Source: Oscillatoria sp. SIO1A7 | GTDB lineage: Bacteria > Cyanobacteriota > Cyanobacteriia > Cyanobacteriales > Laspinemataceae | Direction: 5' to 3' | Length of the DNA stretch: 64,000 nucleotides | Assembly: GCA_010672965.1 (NCBI GenBank) | Contig: JAAHFN010000001.1 | Location: 268,118 to 332,117, forward strand | Shown: one piece after another, positions 11,012-19,222 of the stretch | How the letters are laid out: each line of letters starts with the position of its first letter | Numbering within the stretch: the stretch's first letter is position 1 | Notes under the pieces: generated by a model | The model's database searches: none | Told to the model about the DNA's origin: nothing | What the model saw: the letters and a program-made list of their open reading frames with translations, nothing else | Translations under genes and position numbers: made by a program

Positions 11012-11578
11012 ATGCAAAATTATAGTCAGCTATTGAAAGCATTTCAGCCTCTCTTTAACCTAATTACCCAAGGCGAAGGAGGTCTTGACGCGATGAACCA
11101 GGGTACTATGGGCGGCCGAATTGTAGGCAGTACCCTCGATTCTCAAACAATCATTGGCGTTAAGTTAACGTCCCTGACACTTAAACAACTCATTGAGCGT
11201 CAGGATTACGAAATGGACACGAACAATCCGCAGCAAAACAATTACGGGCTTTTTGCTGCAGGAAAGTTTCAGTTTATCCCCGGCACCCTTAAAAGCCTGG
11301 TTCATTCGTCAGGCATAGACGAGAGCAAGTTGTTTGATGAAAACACCCAGGATCTTTTGTGTCTGGAGCTAATTCGTACCAGTGCCCCTGCTGCTTATAG
11401 CTATGCGCAAGGGCAGTCTAACGATTTGGATAAGGCCATAAATGAGTTAGCAAGCCAGTGGGCTTCTTTGCCGACAACCTCTGGTGGAACTGCCTATGCC
11501 GGGACGGGGAATGCTGCTTCTCACAGTATTGATAGCGTTAAGCAGGTTTTGAACGACGTTCGTCGTAATTTAGGCTAA
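11012..11578 (+). CDS. Lysozyme-like endolysin domain (gene interrupted before LysM)
   Basis: A 188-residue protein. ITQGEGGLDAMNQGT at the N terminus is the kind of catalytic-Glu segment seen in phage-type lysozymes and lytic transglycosylases. GLFAAGKFQFIPGTLKSLV, LCLELI and ASQWASLP match in order the conserved segments of lambda-R-like enzymes. It would cleave the peptidoglycan glycan strand. No signal peptide is visible. Codons upstream of ATG 11012 do not look coding, so I start there, although no good ribosome-binding site precedes it. The reading frame continues past the TAA into a LysM remnant, so the enzyme has lost its wall-binding domain. Confidence 0.65.
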   Translation: MQNYSQLLKAFQPLFNLITQGEGGLDAMNQGTMGGRIVGSTLDSQTIIGVKLTSLTLKQLIERQDYEMDTNNPQQNNYGLFAAGKFQFIPGTLKSLVHSSGIDESKLFDENTQDLLCLELIRTSAPAAYSYAQGQSNDLDKAINELASQWASLPTTSGGTAYAGTGNAASHSIDSVKQVLNDVRRNLG

Positions 11579-11792
11579 TCTGGAAAGTCCTCCAAGACAA
11601 CGGCCGAGCAGTCATCTGCTGGTGGCGGAAGTAGTGATTCAAAGGTATATGCTATCCAACCAGGCGACACCCTTTCTGGGATTGCCAGTCGCCTTGGAGT
11701 ATCGCTCCTGAAAATTAGAGGCAGCCAATCCTAAACTCAGGAATCCTAATGCGATCGCTCCTGGTGAATCTGTGCATATCCCGGAATCATAA
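11579..11792 (+). pseudogene. LysM domain remnant of the lysozyme gene
   Basis: Directly after the TAA at 11576-11578 the same frame continues through a Ser/Gly linker into VYAIQPGDTLSGIASRLGVS, a typical LysM start. It is lost by one extra base near 11717. In the next frame the domain finishes EAANPKLRNPNAIAPGESV...IPES before a TAA at 11790-11792. One nonsense and one frameshift mutation therefore separate a complete LysM domain from the catalytic domain. Confidence 0.8.
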
Positions 11793-12120
11793 CTGGGATT
11801 GAAATCGCCGTAGCGATTGTCTTAAACGTCAAAATTGCGGACAAATTCGTCTGACTCTCTCAAGATACAAGGTGGGTAGCGATAGCGTAAGCCATCGCTC
11901 CCACATCTTTGCCTGCTTAACAATTCTCTTCCAGGGGTTAAATTTTGCCGATCGCTTGTGTCAAATGTCGCTTGTTTCGATCGCTTGCCTCAAATTTACA
12001 GGAATATAATAAGTTCAAAACGACCTACAAGCATTGCTTAACAAGGGGTGCAGCTTTTACGCCAATGCAAGGCAGCAGTCAAACTAACTGAAAGACAGCT
12101 CATGCTGGAGAAGGAAAACA
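11793..12120. other. Spacer with a dispersed-type hairpin
   Basis: No gene. A hairpin with arms GTGGGTAGCGAT and ATCGCTCCCAC lies at 11872-11904; it lacks a T-run and may be a repeat rather than a terminator. A ribosome-binding site GGAGAAGGA at 12108-12116 serves the next gene. Confidence 0.6.
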
Positions 12121-12537
12121 ATGAATCCAAAAGCAAAACGATCTCCATATAAGCAGCCTCGAAAAACTAAAGCAAAAGCATCTTCAGGGCACCGTAAAAA
12201 TCGACTTAGCAAGAGCAATGCCAATGCTGACAGCAGCAAGCTTGCCTTACAAGCAGCAACAGTCGCTCACGCGGTTAAAACTATAGCTCAACAATATTAT
12301 CAGCTAGAACAAACTCCACAAAATCCTACCGATATTAGTCACCATTTTATTAGCGGTAGCGCCTTAACCTTCATGCACGTTTGTTTGCTATTTGCAATTC
12401 ACTACTTAATAGAGCATTTTAAAGCGCGACCGGGTCTAGGAAAAAAACATCCAGAAGCATATCGAGAACTTCAACATTTTTCCCGTCAGGAAAGAGAGCT
12501 TTCAGCGCAATTGAAAAACTCAGCAGGTAAGCGCTGA
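12121..12537 (+). CDS. Hypothetical protein with basic N terminus and one hydrophobic segment
   Basis: 138 residues, not recognised. The first 35 residues are very basic (KAKRSPYKQPRKTKAKA). An amphipathic helix follows, then one hydrophobic stretch around residues 78-101 (ALTFMHVCLLFAIHYLIEHF), then a charged tail. The GGAGAAGGA site 5-13 nt upstream fixes the start. It lies between a lysozyme-like gene and a C39-like peptidase gene; a membrane or holin-like role would fit such a neighbourhood but nothing in the sequence proves it. Confidence 0.6.
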   Translation: MNPKAKRSPYKQPRKTKAKASSGHRKNRLSKSNANADSSKLALQAATVAHAVKTIAQQYYQLEQTPQNPTDISHHFISGSALTFMHVCLLFAIHYLIEHFKARPGLGKKHPEAYRELQHFSRQERELSAQLKNSAGKR

Positions 12538-12644
12538 TTGTTGGTTATAGATGCCTTGTCTTTTTGTAAGACAATCTCTAAATTGCCTGTTAATTTAAAT
12601 CTCTTGCTTAGCATCTTTGCCTTGCACACAAAGGAGCTTAAATT

Positions 12645-13337
12645 ATGCGAGTCAGTCCAGAAACTCTGAATGCTATTAAGGACTACTATACCAAACTTAA
12701 AGTTCTTGACCTAAGCCAACCCAATGCCTACGCTTGCCAGAGTATCTGTATTGCTATGGCTGTTGATGAAAAAAATATTGAAAATATTCGTCAGCGCTTG
12801 AAAGCCAAAGGCGATCCTAGCTTTCCCCATGTAATGGCCGAAGTGATTTGTGAATTTCCTGTTAATTATCAATTGCATCTAGATGCCTCTCTCGATGAAG
12901 TGAAAAGCTGGCTCGAAGAGGGAGATTTTCTGATTACCCAAGGTTGGTTTACCTCTGAAGGCCATGCGATTTGCCTCGCAGGGGTGCAACCCGATCCTGA
13001 AAACAATAGTTATCGCTTTAATGTCAAAGACCCTTGGAGCAAATTCGATGCGGGTGTGTGGAAGTACAGTAATCCGAATGAGAAGTTCTACGATGGCCAT
13101 TATTCCAGCTATTGTATCTATGCGGCCTGTGTTGCCAGCACCAGTTGTGCAGATGCTGCAAATATCTACACAAATAAGGAGCTAGACTCTAGTTACAAAA
13201 AGATGTGGGTGCATCGATTTATGGCCAAATCTGCGGCAAGTTCTTCCCAGTATGCCTCCGCCAGTTCTATTCCATTTAATTTCGCCAGTTCCTCTAATTC
13301 AAAGGGGAGCATTTCAATTTTGTACGGAGCCGCCTGA
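12645..13337 (+). CDS. C39-like cysteine peptidase domain protein
   Basis: A 230-residue protein with the order of a papain-like C39 peptidase: Cys in NAYACQSICIAMA (about residue 28), His in GHAICLAG (about 108) and Asp in NVKDPWSKF (about 128). No signal peptide or transporter domain is attached. The start has an excellent AAGGAG site at 12631-12636. The tail after residue 195 is Ser/Ala-rich. The last 10 or so residues and the TGA are encoded by the left end of MITE family C (13305 onward), so the original C terminus has been replaced. Substrate unknown. Confidence 0.65.
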   Translation: MRVSPETLNAIKDYYTKLKVLDLSQPNAYACQSICIAMAVDEKNIENIRQRLKAKGDPSFPHVMAEVICEFPVNYQLHLDASLDEVKSWLEEGDFLITQGWFTSEGHAICLAGVQPDPENNSYRFNVKDPWSKFDAGVWKYSNPNEKFYDGHYSSYCIYAACVASTSCADAANIYTNKELDSSYKKMWVHRFMAKSAASSSQYASASSIPFNFASSSNSKGSISILYGAA

Positions 13338-13378
13338 CGGCTCCGCTCGCGGTTGGCGCGGCTACACAAACTCTCTAC
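13305..13378 (+). mobile_element. MITE family C, truncated copy inside a coding end
   Basis: Starts GGGAGCATTTCAATTTTGTA and contains GCGCGGCTACACAAAC, matching the full copy at 28774-28873. The right terminal repeat is missing. It encodes the end of the C39-like gene. Confidence 0.7.
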
Positions 13379-13401
13379 ACAAATGAGTTAAGACATTTAT
13401 A

Positions 13402-13510
13402 TAGCGTTTCTCAAATGAGTGTAATAAAAGAAACGTAGGGGCGACAGCATCGCGAGCGACTTTTCGAGGCTGTAGAACGGTAATTCCCGTACTGGGATAT
13501 TGCACCCCCC
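13402..13510 (+). mobile_element. MITE family A, one-ended copy
   Basis: Left end TAGCGTTTCTCAAATGAGTG preceded by TA, then the family body GTAGGGGCGACAGCATCGC and ACGGTAATTCCCGTACTGGG. The right inverted end is not found, so it is a deletion derivative. The rest of the spacer to 13685 has a C-run/G-run palindrome near 13505-13535 and a GATCCCCCCAACC word near 13650. No gene. Confidence 0.7.
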
Positions 13511-13685
13511 CCAGGGAGTTATTGTTGGGGGGGGCTGTGCCCCGGAGGGCAGCTGCGCTAACGACTCCGCGATCGCCCGAACGGGGGATTTGTTCCAGCT
13601 TCATAAATAATTGGTCTTAGCTTCTACCTTTCTTTGAAGCGATCGCCAGATCCCCCCAACCCTCCTGAGGCTTCTGGGCAAATTG

Positions 13686-14090
13686 CTAACTTCTGCCAAA
13701 TCGAGCTAACAATTCTTGGCGCTCTATCTGGGAGAACTGTAGCAGCAATTCGGTAAACTCCGGTTGCGGCAACGTCATTATTGGCGGTATCGCCGCTGCC
13801 AGTTCTTCGTCTATAGAGCCAAAGCGCGATCGCAGCAAGTTTTCAATAATAGCCTGGTTGCCTTGCTGAATTCCTTGGCGAATAGCTTGTTCGCGGTCTT
13901 GTTGATACAGTGGTTTTAAGCGCATAATTAAGTTCCTGTCCGTAGTGTTTATTTTGGCGTTTGCTTCTAAATTTTTGCGCAAGTTATACAGTAGTTTCAG
14001 AGCGATCGCCCGGTTCGGATTGTCTGGGGGTAGTGCTTCGAGTTCGTCTATAGCAGTAGATTGCACTGTTCCTCTTCCGAGAAGAGCCAG
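13686..14090 (-). pseudogene. C-terminal remnant of Rpn/PD-(D/E)XK-type nuclease gene
   Basis: The readable part (126 residues from a GTG at 14066) is only the C-terminal half of a cyanobacterial Rpn/DUF4351-type protein: AIDELEALPPDNPNRAIAL, then a helix rich in QGIQQGNQ and the end domain LLRSRFGSIDEEL. Upstream of the GTG the same frame gives ALALLGRGTVQ, which continues the family, before a TAG near 14088. The nuclease half is missing. Family members are linked to recombination and transposase-like activity. A second broken copy is at 23796-24578. Confidence 0.75.
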
Positions 14091-14399
14091 AGCCTAATTT
14101 GCTGCGCCAGTCCTGAACCTAAAAAATATGATAAGTTAAAACCCAAAAAAAAATTAGTCGGTTTCCAATCAAAGTTTAGGTACTAACTGCCTTACTGCTA
14201 TGGTTTTTCGCTCCCCTTTCTCCCCTCTCTCCCCACAGTCTTCACCCTTCCCACAGTCCCTAAAGTTCCGTCGGGCCGTTATGCCTCCGTCGGATGCAAA
14301 ACAAAGCAAGTCGTTGTAGGATTTACGAAAAGCTTGGAGGTGCTACGCCTAGTTTCCTCCCTGGTACAAATAGCCGCGTTGGCGCTTCGCGCAATCGTT

Positions 14400-14485
14400 T
14401 GCCGCAGCGCCAACAAAAGAGCGATCGCCCGCAGCGCAATCGCCCGCAGCGCGATCGCCCGCAGCGCGATCGCCCGGCAGCGAGT
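14400..14485. repeat. Tandem HIP1-containing repeat
   Basis: Four direct units of about 16 bp built on CGCAGCGCGATCGCC stand between 14410 and 14478 in the 1.28-kb spacer 14067-15346. HIP1 (GCGATCGC) is scattered through cyanobacterial genomes; tandem copies are less common. The spacer 14100-14400 otherwise shows C/T-rich runs and no gene. Confidence 0.8.
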
Positions 14486-14580
14486 GCGGAAGCTCGGGTT
14501 GGCTCGCGACGATCGCTCTTTAGGTCGTCACGTTTCCCGACTTTCCAGGCTAATTAAGTCCAGTGGTGAAAACTAGGGTG

Positions 14581-14739
14581 AATTTCTCCCAATGGGAAGC
14601 CCACCCGCTTGACGCAGCCCCGTCAGCGGCAGGGTGGGTTGTCTTCCCACCAGGCGGCGCTATTGGAGGCGTGCCAATAGACTACTTGCCCAGAGTCATT
14701 GGCTTACCCCTAAAAGCCTGGGTTTTTCAGGGAGAAATT
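14581..14739 (+). ncRNA. Structured RNA-like element, copy A
   Basis: A 159-nt segment closed by AATTTCTCCC (14581-14590) and GGGAGAAATT (14730-14739). Inside are a long hairpin (GGGAAG and CCCACCC pairing with GGGTGGG and CTTCCC), a stem CCAGGC/GCCTGG (14649-14654 with 14716-14721) enclosing CTATTGG/CCAATAG, and an exposed GGCTTACCC. About 20 nt beyond the closing stem is ACACCTCCT, then two further hairpins to about 14845. A homologue with compensatory changes is on the minus strand at 36281-36449. It contains no gene. A HEARO/omega-RNA-like element is one possibility; I cannot confirm the family. Confidence 0.6.
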
Positions 14740-14774
14740 GTTTGAGTGAAAACACCTCCTCGTTTGGATTTACG

Positions 14775-14845
14775 TCTTTCTATGACACCGGGTCGCGGCT
14801 AAACGCGGCCCTTCCCTTATGCCCCCTCTAGAGAGGCATAAATCC
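14775..14845 (+). other. Two hairpins downstream of RNA copy A
   Basis: GGGTCGCG/CGCGGCCC with a 6-nt loop (14790-14811) and TTATGCC/GGCATAA (14818-14840) around CTCTAGAG. They occupy the place of the terminator found downstream of copy B and could end this transcript, though no T-run follows. Confidence 0.4.
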
Positions 14846-14984
14846 ATATTAGCACTGTTTGGCTCGAATTTCAACATTGGATGCAGAAATTTTTTGAGAT
14901 TTCTGCGCTTTTTGCAGTTTCCCCAATTTTATATATATAGCCAAGGTAACGGCCAAGGTAGCCTCGGGGTCCACCCTAACCTCG

Positions 14985-15345
14985 CAAGAGGCCCCAAGAG
15001 GCAGGAATTATTCGTTCTCCGGCCAAGGCGGACAGGCGAGACGCCCGTCCTACGGGATTCTTAAAACTTAAATCTTTTGCGCGATCGCCCGGTGCAAAGA
15101 AACCCGGTTTTTTGGACAATACCTTCGCCAAAATCAAAAATCATAGCGATCGCATCCCGATTCCTTATATTAAGCCTTTTGCCTCAGAAACCCGGTTTTT
15201 TGGAAAAACCGGGTTTCTTTGGTTAAGGTTTTTCCAAAAAACCGGGTTTCAGCCAAGGTGTCTCCCTGTGCAAAGAAACCCGTTTTTTCCAAAAAACCGG
15301 GTTTCTGAGGTTTCTGAGGTTTCTGAGGTTTCTGAGGTTTCTGAA
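14985..15345. repeat. Dispersed palindromes and decamer array
   Basis: One GGCGAGACGCCCGTCCTACGG word near 15035-15055, several copies of the palindromic pair AAACCCGGTTTTTTGG / CCAAAAAACCGGGTTT between 15098 and 15306 (first followed by ACAATACCTTCGCC), and four tandem copies of TTCTGAGGT at 15303-15340. The last array directly adjoins the stop codon of the next minus-strand gene. Confidence 0.8.
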
Positions 15346-15346
15346 C

Positions 15347-18300
15347 TTAAAACTTAAACTTTTTGCGTTTGCGGTTGGCGAGAATGAAAGCGATCGCAGC
15401 TAAGCCAACTATCGCGCCCGGTTCCGGGGTACTCGCCCTCAAGCCGGATTGTTGCTTGAGTTCTAGGCCATCTTCTACCTCGCGACCGAAGCGATCTTTT
15501 TGGGCTTCGGCGCGTTTGAGGGCTTCTCGCTGTTCGTCATTGACCAGAACGATCGCCGAGGAATAGGGGCTGACTATATTGTAGGTTTTGGCAAGAGCGT
15601 GAATCGCATCCATTTCCGCGAGTTGCTGCAAGTCTTTTTCGCGAGCGAGCTTATCGATTAACTGTCGCGCCGCTAGTTGCTCGAAACCAACGCTGGCGAT
15701 ATTTTGGCCGGTTGTTTTTTCGGCGAACCAGGCGTAGCCATCGATAACAGATATGGCATCTTCATCCAAATTATCCAAATCTGCTTTGGCGGCCAAGCGT
15801 TGCAATGCTTCGGGAATATTCCGGGCTATGCCTCCATCGCTATCTTGAATTACCTGCAAAGTCGCATCGTCATAAGCGTTCGGCATTTTCCCCAAATGCA
15901 CCAGCCATAATGGCGCGGATTTTTCTGGTAAATCTTTGCGATTCGCCGCCAGTTCGTAGCTGCCTTCGTCAGTTAGCAATAAAATACCGTCGTAAGTGCT
16001 ATTCCCTTGCAACTGGGCGAACTGGCGCAGCATATCCTGGAATTGAACCGTGCCATAAAAAATAATTTGGCTTGGGTCGAGCTGGGAGATATCGTCGATG
16101 CGCTGGGGTTGGCTTCCTTTGGCAGCACTTATATAGATATCGACATTATTTTTAGGAGCGAAAACTTCCCTGAGCCAGCGCAGGGATTCGTTTACAGCTT
16201 GGCTTTGCTCCTTCATGCTGCGCGAGGTATCGAGAACTACGGCAAATCGCTTGCCTCGGGGTAAGGCATAATCCGTTGCTAGGGGTTTGGCGGATATGCG
16301 GTAGCCTCCCGATAAATTAATTTGGTGCAAGGCAGGTTGATATTTTTCAGTTGCAGGCAAGAATGCCGGCAGCCAATTGTCTTCGGGGAACTTGAGCGCT
16401 TCTCCGTTGTAGGCGCGCTTCGTGTCGCGATTCCAAAAAATATTGCGCTTTTCTCCTAGTTCCGGCAGCGGCCAACCTTTCTCCTGGCGCATTACTTTAT
16501 AAGTCAGCCAGAGGTGCATCTCGCTGGGACGTTCGCTCCCTTCTTCTCGCTCGCGATCGCTTAACCTTGGAGGAACCGGAAATGCTTTTAAACGATATTG
16601 TCTCGGTCCGACTTGTTCTAGGAGCGCCGGATCTATGGGTCGCACCCGGCGCACTTGGGAGTTATAGACTTGTTGCGCCGCACCTCGCGGAGAAATTCTA
16701 AAAGTAAAGCGGCGATCGCGGTCTGCGCTGTCTCCCAACCAAAGACCCGTAATTACCGCGCTTTCGGGCAAGGAAAAATAGTAGAGAACTTCTTCGACAT
16801 CGGTGGTTTTGTTTTCATAAACTTCGTAGAGTTCCACTTCCGCCCAGTCTCCGTGAGGCTCTAGGGCGACTTCCTGTTCTCTGAGCCAGACTTTCTTTTG
16901 GTCGATGTTCAGAACTCCGGCTTTGGCATCGTCCAATTCCCCAGCCGCTGCCAAGGCGCGTTGAATCCGAGTTCGTTCTGCTTTTTGCAGGGGCGTATCG
17001 AAAAACTCGGCATAAAGTTTTTCTGCTAATTCGATGTCGCGATCGCTCCCATTATATAAGAACGGGGACATCAAGCTATTGTAGCTATGCTGTAAAAATT
17101 GATATCCGACAAAAACCCCATAAATATCGCGGATGTGGGTATTGTTTTCCCAAGTTCCGACATAGCGATAGGGGTGCAAGTAGGCGTTGACAAGTCCGTC
17201 CCGAATTCGCTCCGATTTGGCGATAAGCTCTTGCTTGGCGCTCTCGGTTTGCGGCGGCGTCGCCAGCAGCTCGAATGCTTCTAGCTGCGGCTGAGTCAAC
17301 GACAGATACAAAACCATCCAGGCAGTTACTGCTGCCAGAGATCCAACCCAAGTCCGGCTGCGTCCGTATTGCTGGGCAAAGGCGCTAAAGACGCGATATC
17401 CAGATTTAATATAAAACTGGGCTAGCAACCAGGGCATTAGGGGGAAAAGCAAGGCGCTAAAAGAAAATAGAATAGCACCAAGAGATGTCCACCAAGGCTG
17501 CGAAGCCAGCGTATAAAGGAAGCCAAAGACCCAGACGAAGCTGAAGAAAGCGGGGATAATAGCTATGGCAGTAGGTATGGCATAGAATAGGAGTATTAAT
17601 CCTAAATAGACGCCAACTCCCGGCACTAGGCTGTGGGCGAGGAGTTGCCCCCAAGCCAAGGCGCGATTTTTTTCAACGCTGCCGTGGAACAGTTCGATGC
17701 TAAATGCCAGTATTGATAGGAGAACAGTTCCCAGAATTAGAGCGCTAGCGGGATTGTTGAGCAAAATCGAGAGGCTGGCAGAATTAATCTCTAATGCTAG
17801 GAACAAGGAAAGGAGAAAGAAGAAAAACAGGGGCGCTTCTATGCCGTAGAGCAGTCGCATCAACTTAATCGGCTGCTGGCGCAAGTGCCATCCCAGGCCA
17901 GTAGAGACTGTTCCGATCGCAATCCAACAGATAATAGTAATGAGAAATTGGCGATCGCTCCACCAAGAAATATCAATTTTTGGCGGTACTGTTCTCCAAA
18001 GAGCGAGATTGCATAACCAAAAAAAAATGCTTAAGGCGGCAGCCAGCTTGGCATAACTATAACTTGCCAAATTTACTTTATATGGCGATCGCTCTCGTTG
18101 CCCGCCTAATTCATCAGAATCTTCATGGCCACTTTGCTGCGGATATGACGCTTCATATCTAGTTGTAGTTTTAAACGAAGCAAAAATAACCCGCCAGACC
18201 AATAGGATAGCGATCGCTGCTCCTGCAATTAGGGTGCCACCGCCTAAGAGCAATTCTTTGGATATCGAAGACCCGACTATCGGCAGCTTGGTTACGGCGA

Positions 18301-18652
18301 TCGCTAGGAAAAAAACCAAATTGCAAATCCAGACTATTTCCTGGAAGAAAAGCGATCGAGGTATGGCTTGCGGCTGGGCTTCCGGGCGCAGCAGCCGCCA
18401 CAATCCCATTCCCATGCTAGCGGTAGATGCGACAGTCAGAGCGATAAGCACCGAGTAAAATGTTTCGAGGCCGTCTTTCCAACCGAGAATTGCTGGCAGG
18501 ATTCCCAAGCAGGAGACGAGCAAGAAGCTCAGATTGCAGAACCAGAAGATAGCCTGGAATGCAAAATAAAGTCGCTGTTTATTTTTTTTCTTTTTATTAT
18601 CTTGGTTGTTATCTTCGAGATTATCGTTCGGCTTGCCAAATAATTTTCTCAT
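15347..18652 (-). CDS. PEP-CTERM family integral membrane protein with VIT/vWA-like region
   Basis: A 1101-residue protein. After a short basic N terminus, about a dozen hydrophobic helices fill residues 25-450. A soluble part follows: an inter-alpha-trypsin-like (VIT) region around 590-720 (HGDWAEVELYEVYENKTTD), and a von Willebrand A-like domain near 810-960 beginning FAVVLDTSRSM, whose DTSRS fits a MIDAS metal site. The C terminus has STPEPG, a hydrophobic helix and NRKRKKFKF: a PEP-CTERM exosortase signal. The arrangement matches what I know as the PEP-CTERM integral membrane family (TIGR02921-like). It lies downstream of, and codirectional with, a kinase of similar outer architecture, suggesting a common surface function. 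Partners and exosortase are outside the window. Confidence 0.8.
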   Translation of the reverse strand: MRKLFGKPNDNLEDNNQDNKKKKNKQRLYFAFQAIFWFCNLSFLLVSCLGILPAILGWKDGLETFYSVLIALTVASTASMGMGLWRLLRPEAQPQAIPRSLFFQEIVWICNLVFFLAIAVTKLPIVGSSISKELLLGGGTLIAGAAIAILLVWRVIFASFKTTTRYEASYPQQSGHEDSDELGGQRERSPYKVNLASYSYAKLAAALSIFFWLCNLALWRTVPPKIDISWWSDRQFLITIICWIAIGTVSTGLGWHLRQQPIKLMRLLYGIEAPLFFFFLLSLFLALEINSASLSILLNNPASALILGTVLLSILAFSIELFHGSVEKNRALAWGQLLAHSLVPGVGVYLGLILLFYAIPTAIAIIPAFFSFVWVFGFLYTLASQPWWTSLGAILFSFSALLFPLMPWLLAQFYIKSGYRVFSAFAQQYGRSRTWVGSLAAVTAWMVLYLSLTQPQLEAFELLATPPQTESAKQELIAKSERIRDGLVNAYLHPYRYVGTWENNTHIRDIYGVFVGYQFLQHSYNSLMSPFLYNGSDRDIELAEKLYAEFFDTPLQKAERTRIQRALAAAGELDDAKAGVLNIDQKKVWLREQEVALEPHGDWAEVELYEVYENKTTDVEEVLYYFSLPESAVITGLWLGDSADRDRRFTFRISPRGAAQQVYNSQVRRVRPIDPALLEQVGPRQYRLKAFPVPPRLSDREREEGSERPSEMHLWLTYKVMRQEKGWPLPELGEKRNIFWNRDTKRAYNGEALKFPEDNWLPAFLPATEKYQPALHQINLSGGYRISAKPLATDYALPRGKRFAVVLDTSRSMKEQSQAVNESLRWLREVFAPKNNVDIYISAAKGSQPQRIDDISQLDPSQIIFYGTVQFQDMLRQFAQLQGNSTYDGILLLTDEGSYELAANRKDLPEKSAPLWLVHLGKMPNAYDDATLQVIQDSDGGIARNIPEALQRLAAKADLDNLDEDAISVIDGYAWFAEKTTGQNIASVGFEQLAARQLIDKLAREKDLQQLAEMDAIHALAKTYNIVSPYSSAIVLVNDEQREALKRAEAQKDRFGREVEDGLELKQQSGLRASTPEPGAIVGLAAIAFILANRKRKKFKF

Positions 18653-18659
18653 TTTTGCT

Positions 18660-19222
18660 CCATATGTAGAACGGGCATCTTGCCTGTTCCTAGGCGGTTA
18701 TTGCTATTTAATAGATGCCCCTATCTACCGTAGAACGGGCCTCTGGCCTGTTCCTGTAGGACGGACGAGACGCCCGTCCAGGTGGTTATTCTTATTGAAT
18801 TTAATAGATGCCCTTATCTACCGTAGAACGGGCGTCTCGCCTGTTCCGAGGTGGTTATTGCTATTTAATAGATGCCCCTATCTACCGTAGAACGGGCGTC
18901 TCGCCTGTTCCGTAGGCTTTGTTCGATCGCGGTTTCCCGACAGGCGAGACGCCCGTCCTACGCGGGAAACGAAATGGGACGGACAGCGGTTTCCCGACAG
19001 GCGAGACGCCCGTCCTACGCGGGAAACGAAATGGGATGGACAGGCGGGACGCCCGTCCTACGCGGGAAACGAAATGGGACGGACAGGCGGGACGCCCGTC
19101 CTACGCGGGAAACGAAATGGGACGGACAGGCGAGACGCCCGTCCTACGGAATACCCCACACCCCACACCCCACACCCCACACCCCACACCCCACACCCTA
19201 CACCCTAAAACTACCCCACACC
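18660..19222. repeat. Cluster of GTAGGACGGGCGTCTCGCC repeats and heptamer array
   Basis: Three direct copies of a unit with ATTTAATAGATGCCC..TATCTACCGTAGAACGGGC lie at 18695-18910, and about four 43-bp units with ACGAAATGGGACGGACAG plus GCGGGACGCCCGTCCTACG at 18940-19148. From 19150 an ACACCCC/ACACCCT array runs to 19230 and includes the stop codon of the upstream kinase gene. Frames across it are repeat shadows. Confidence 0.9.
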
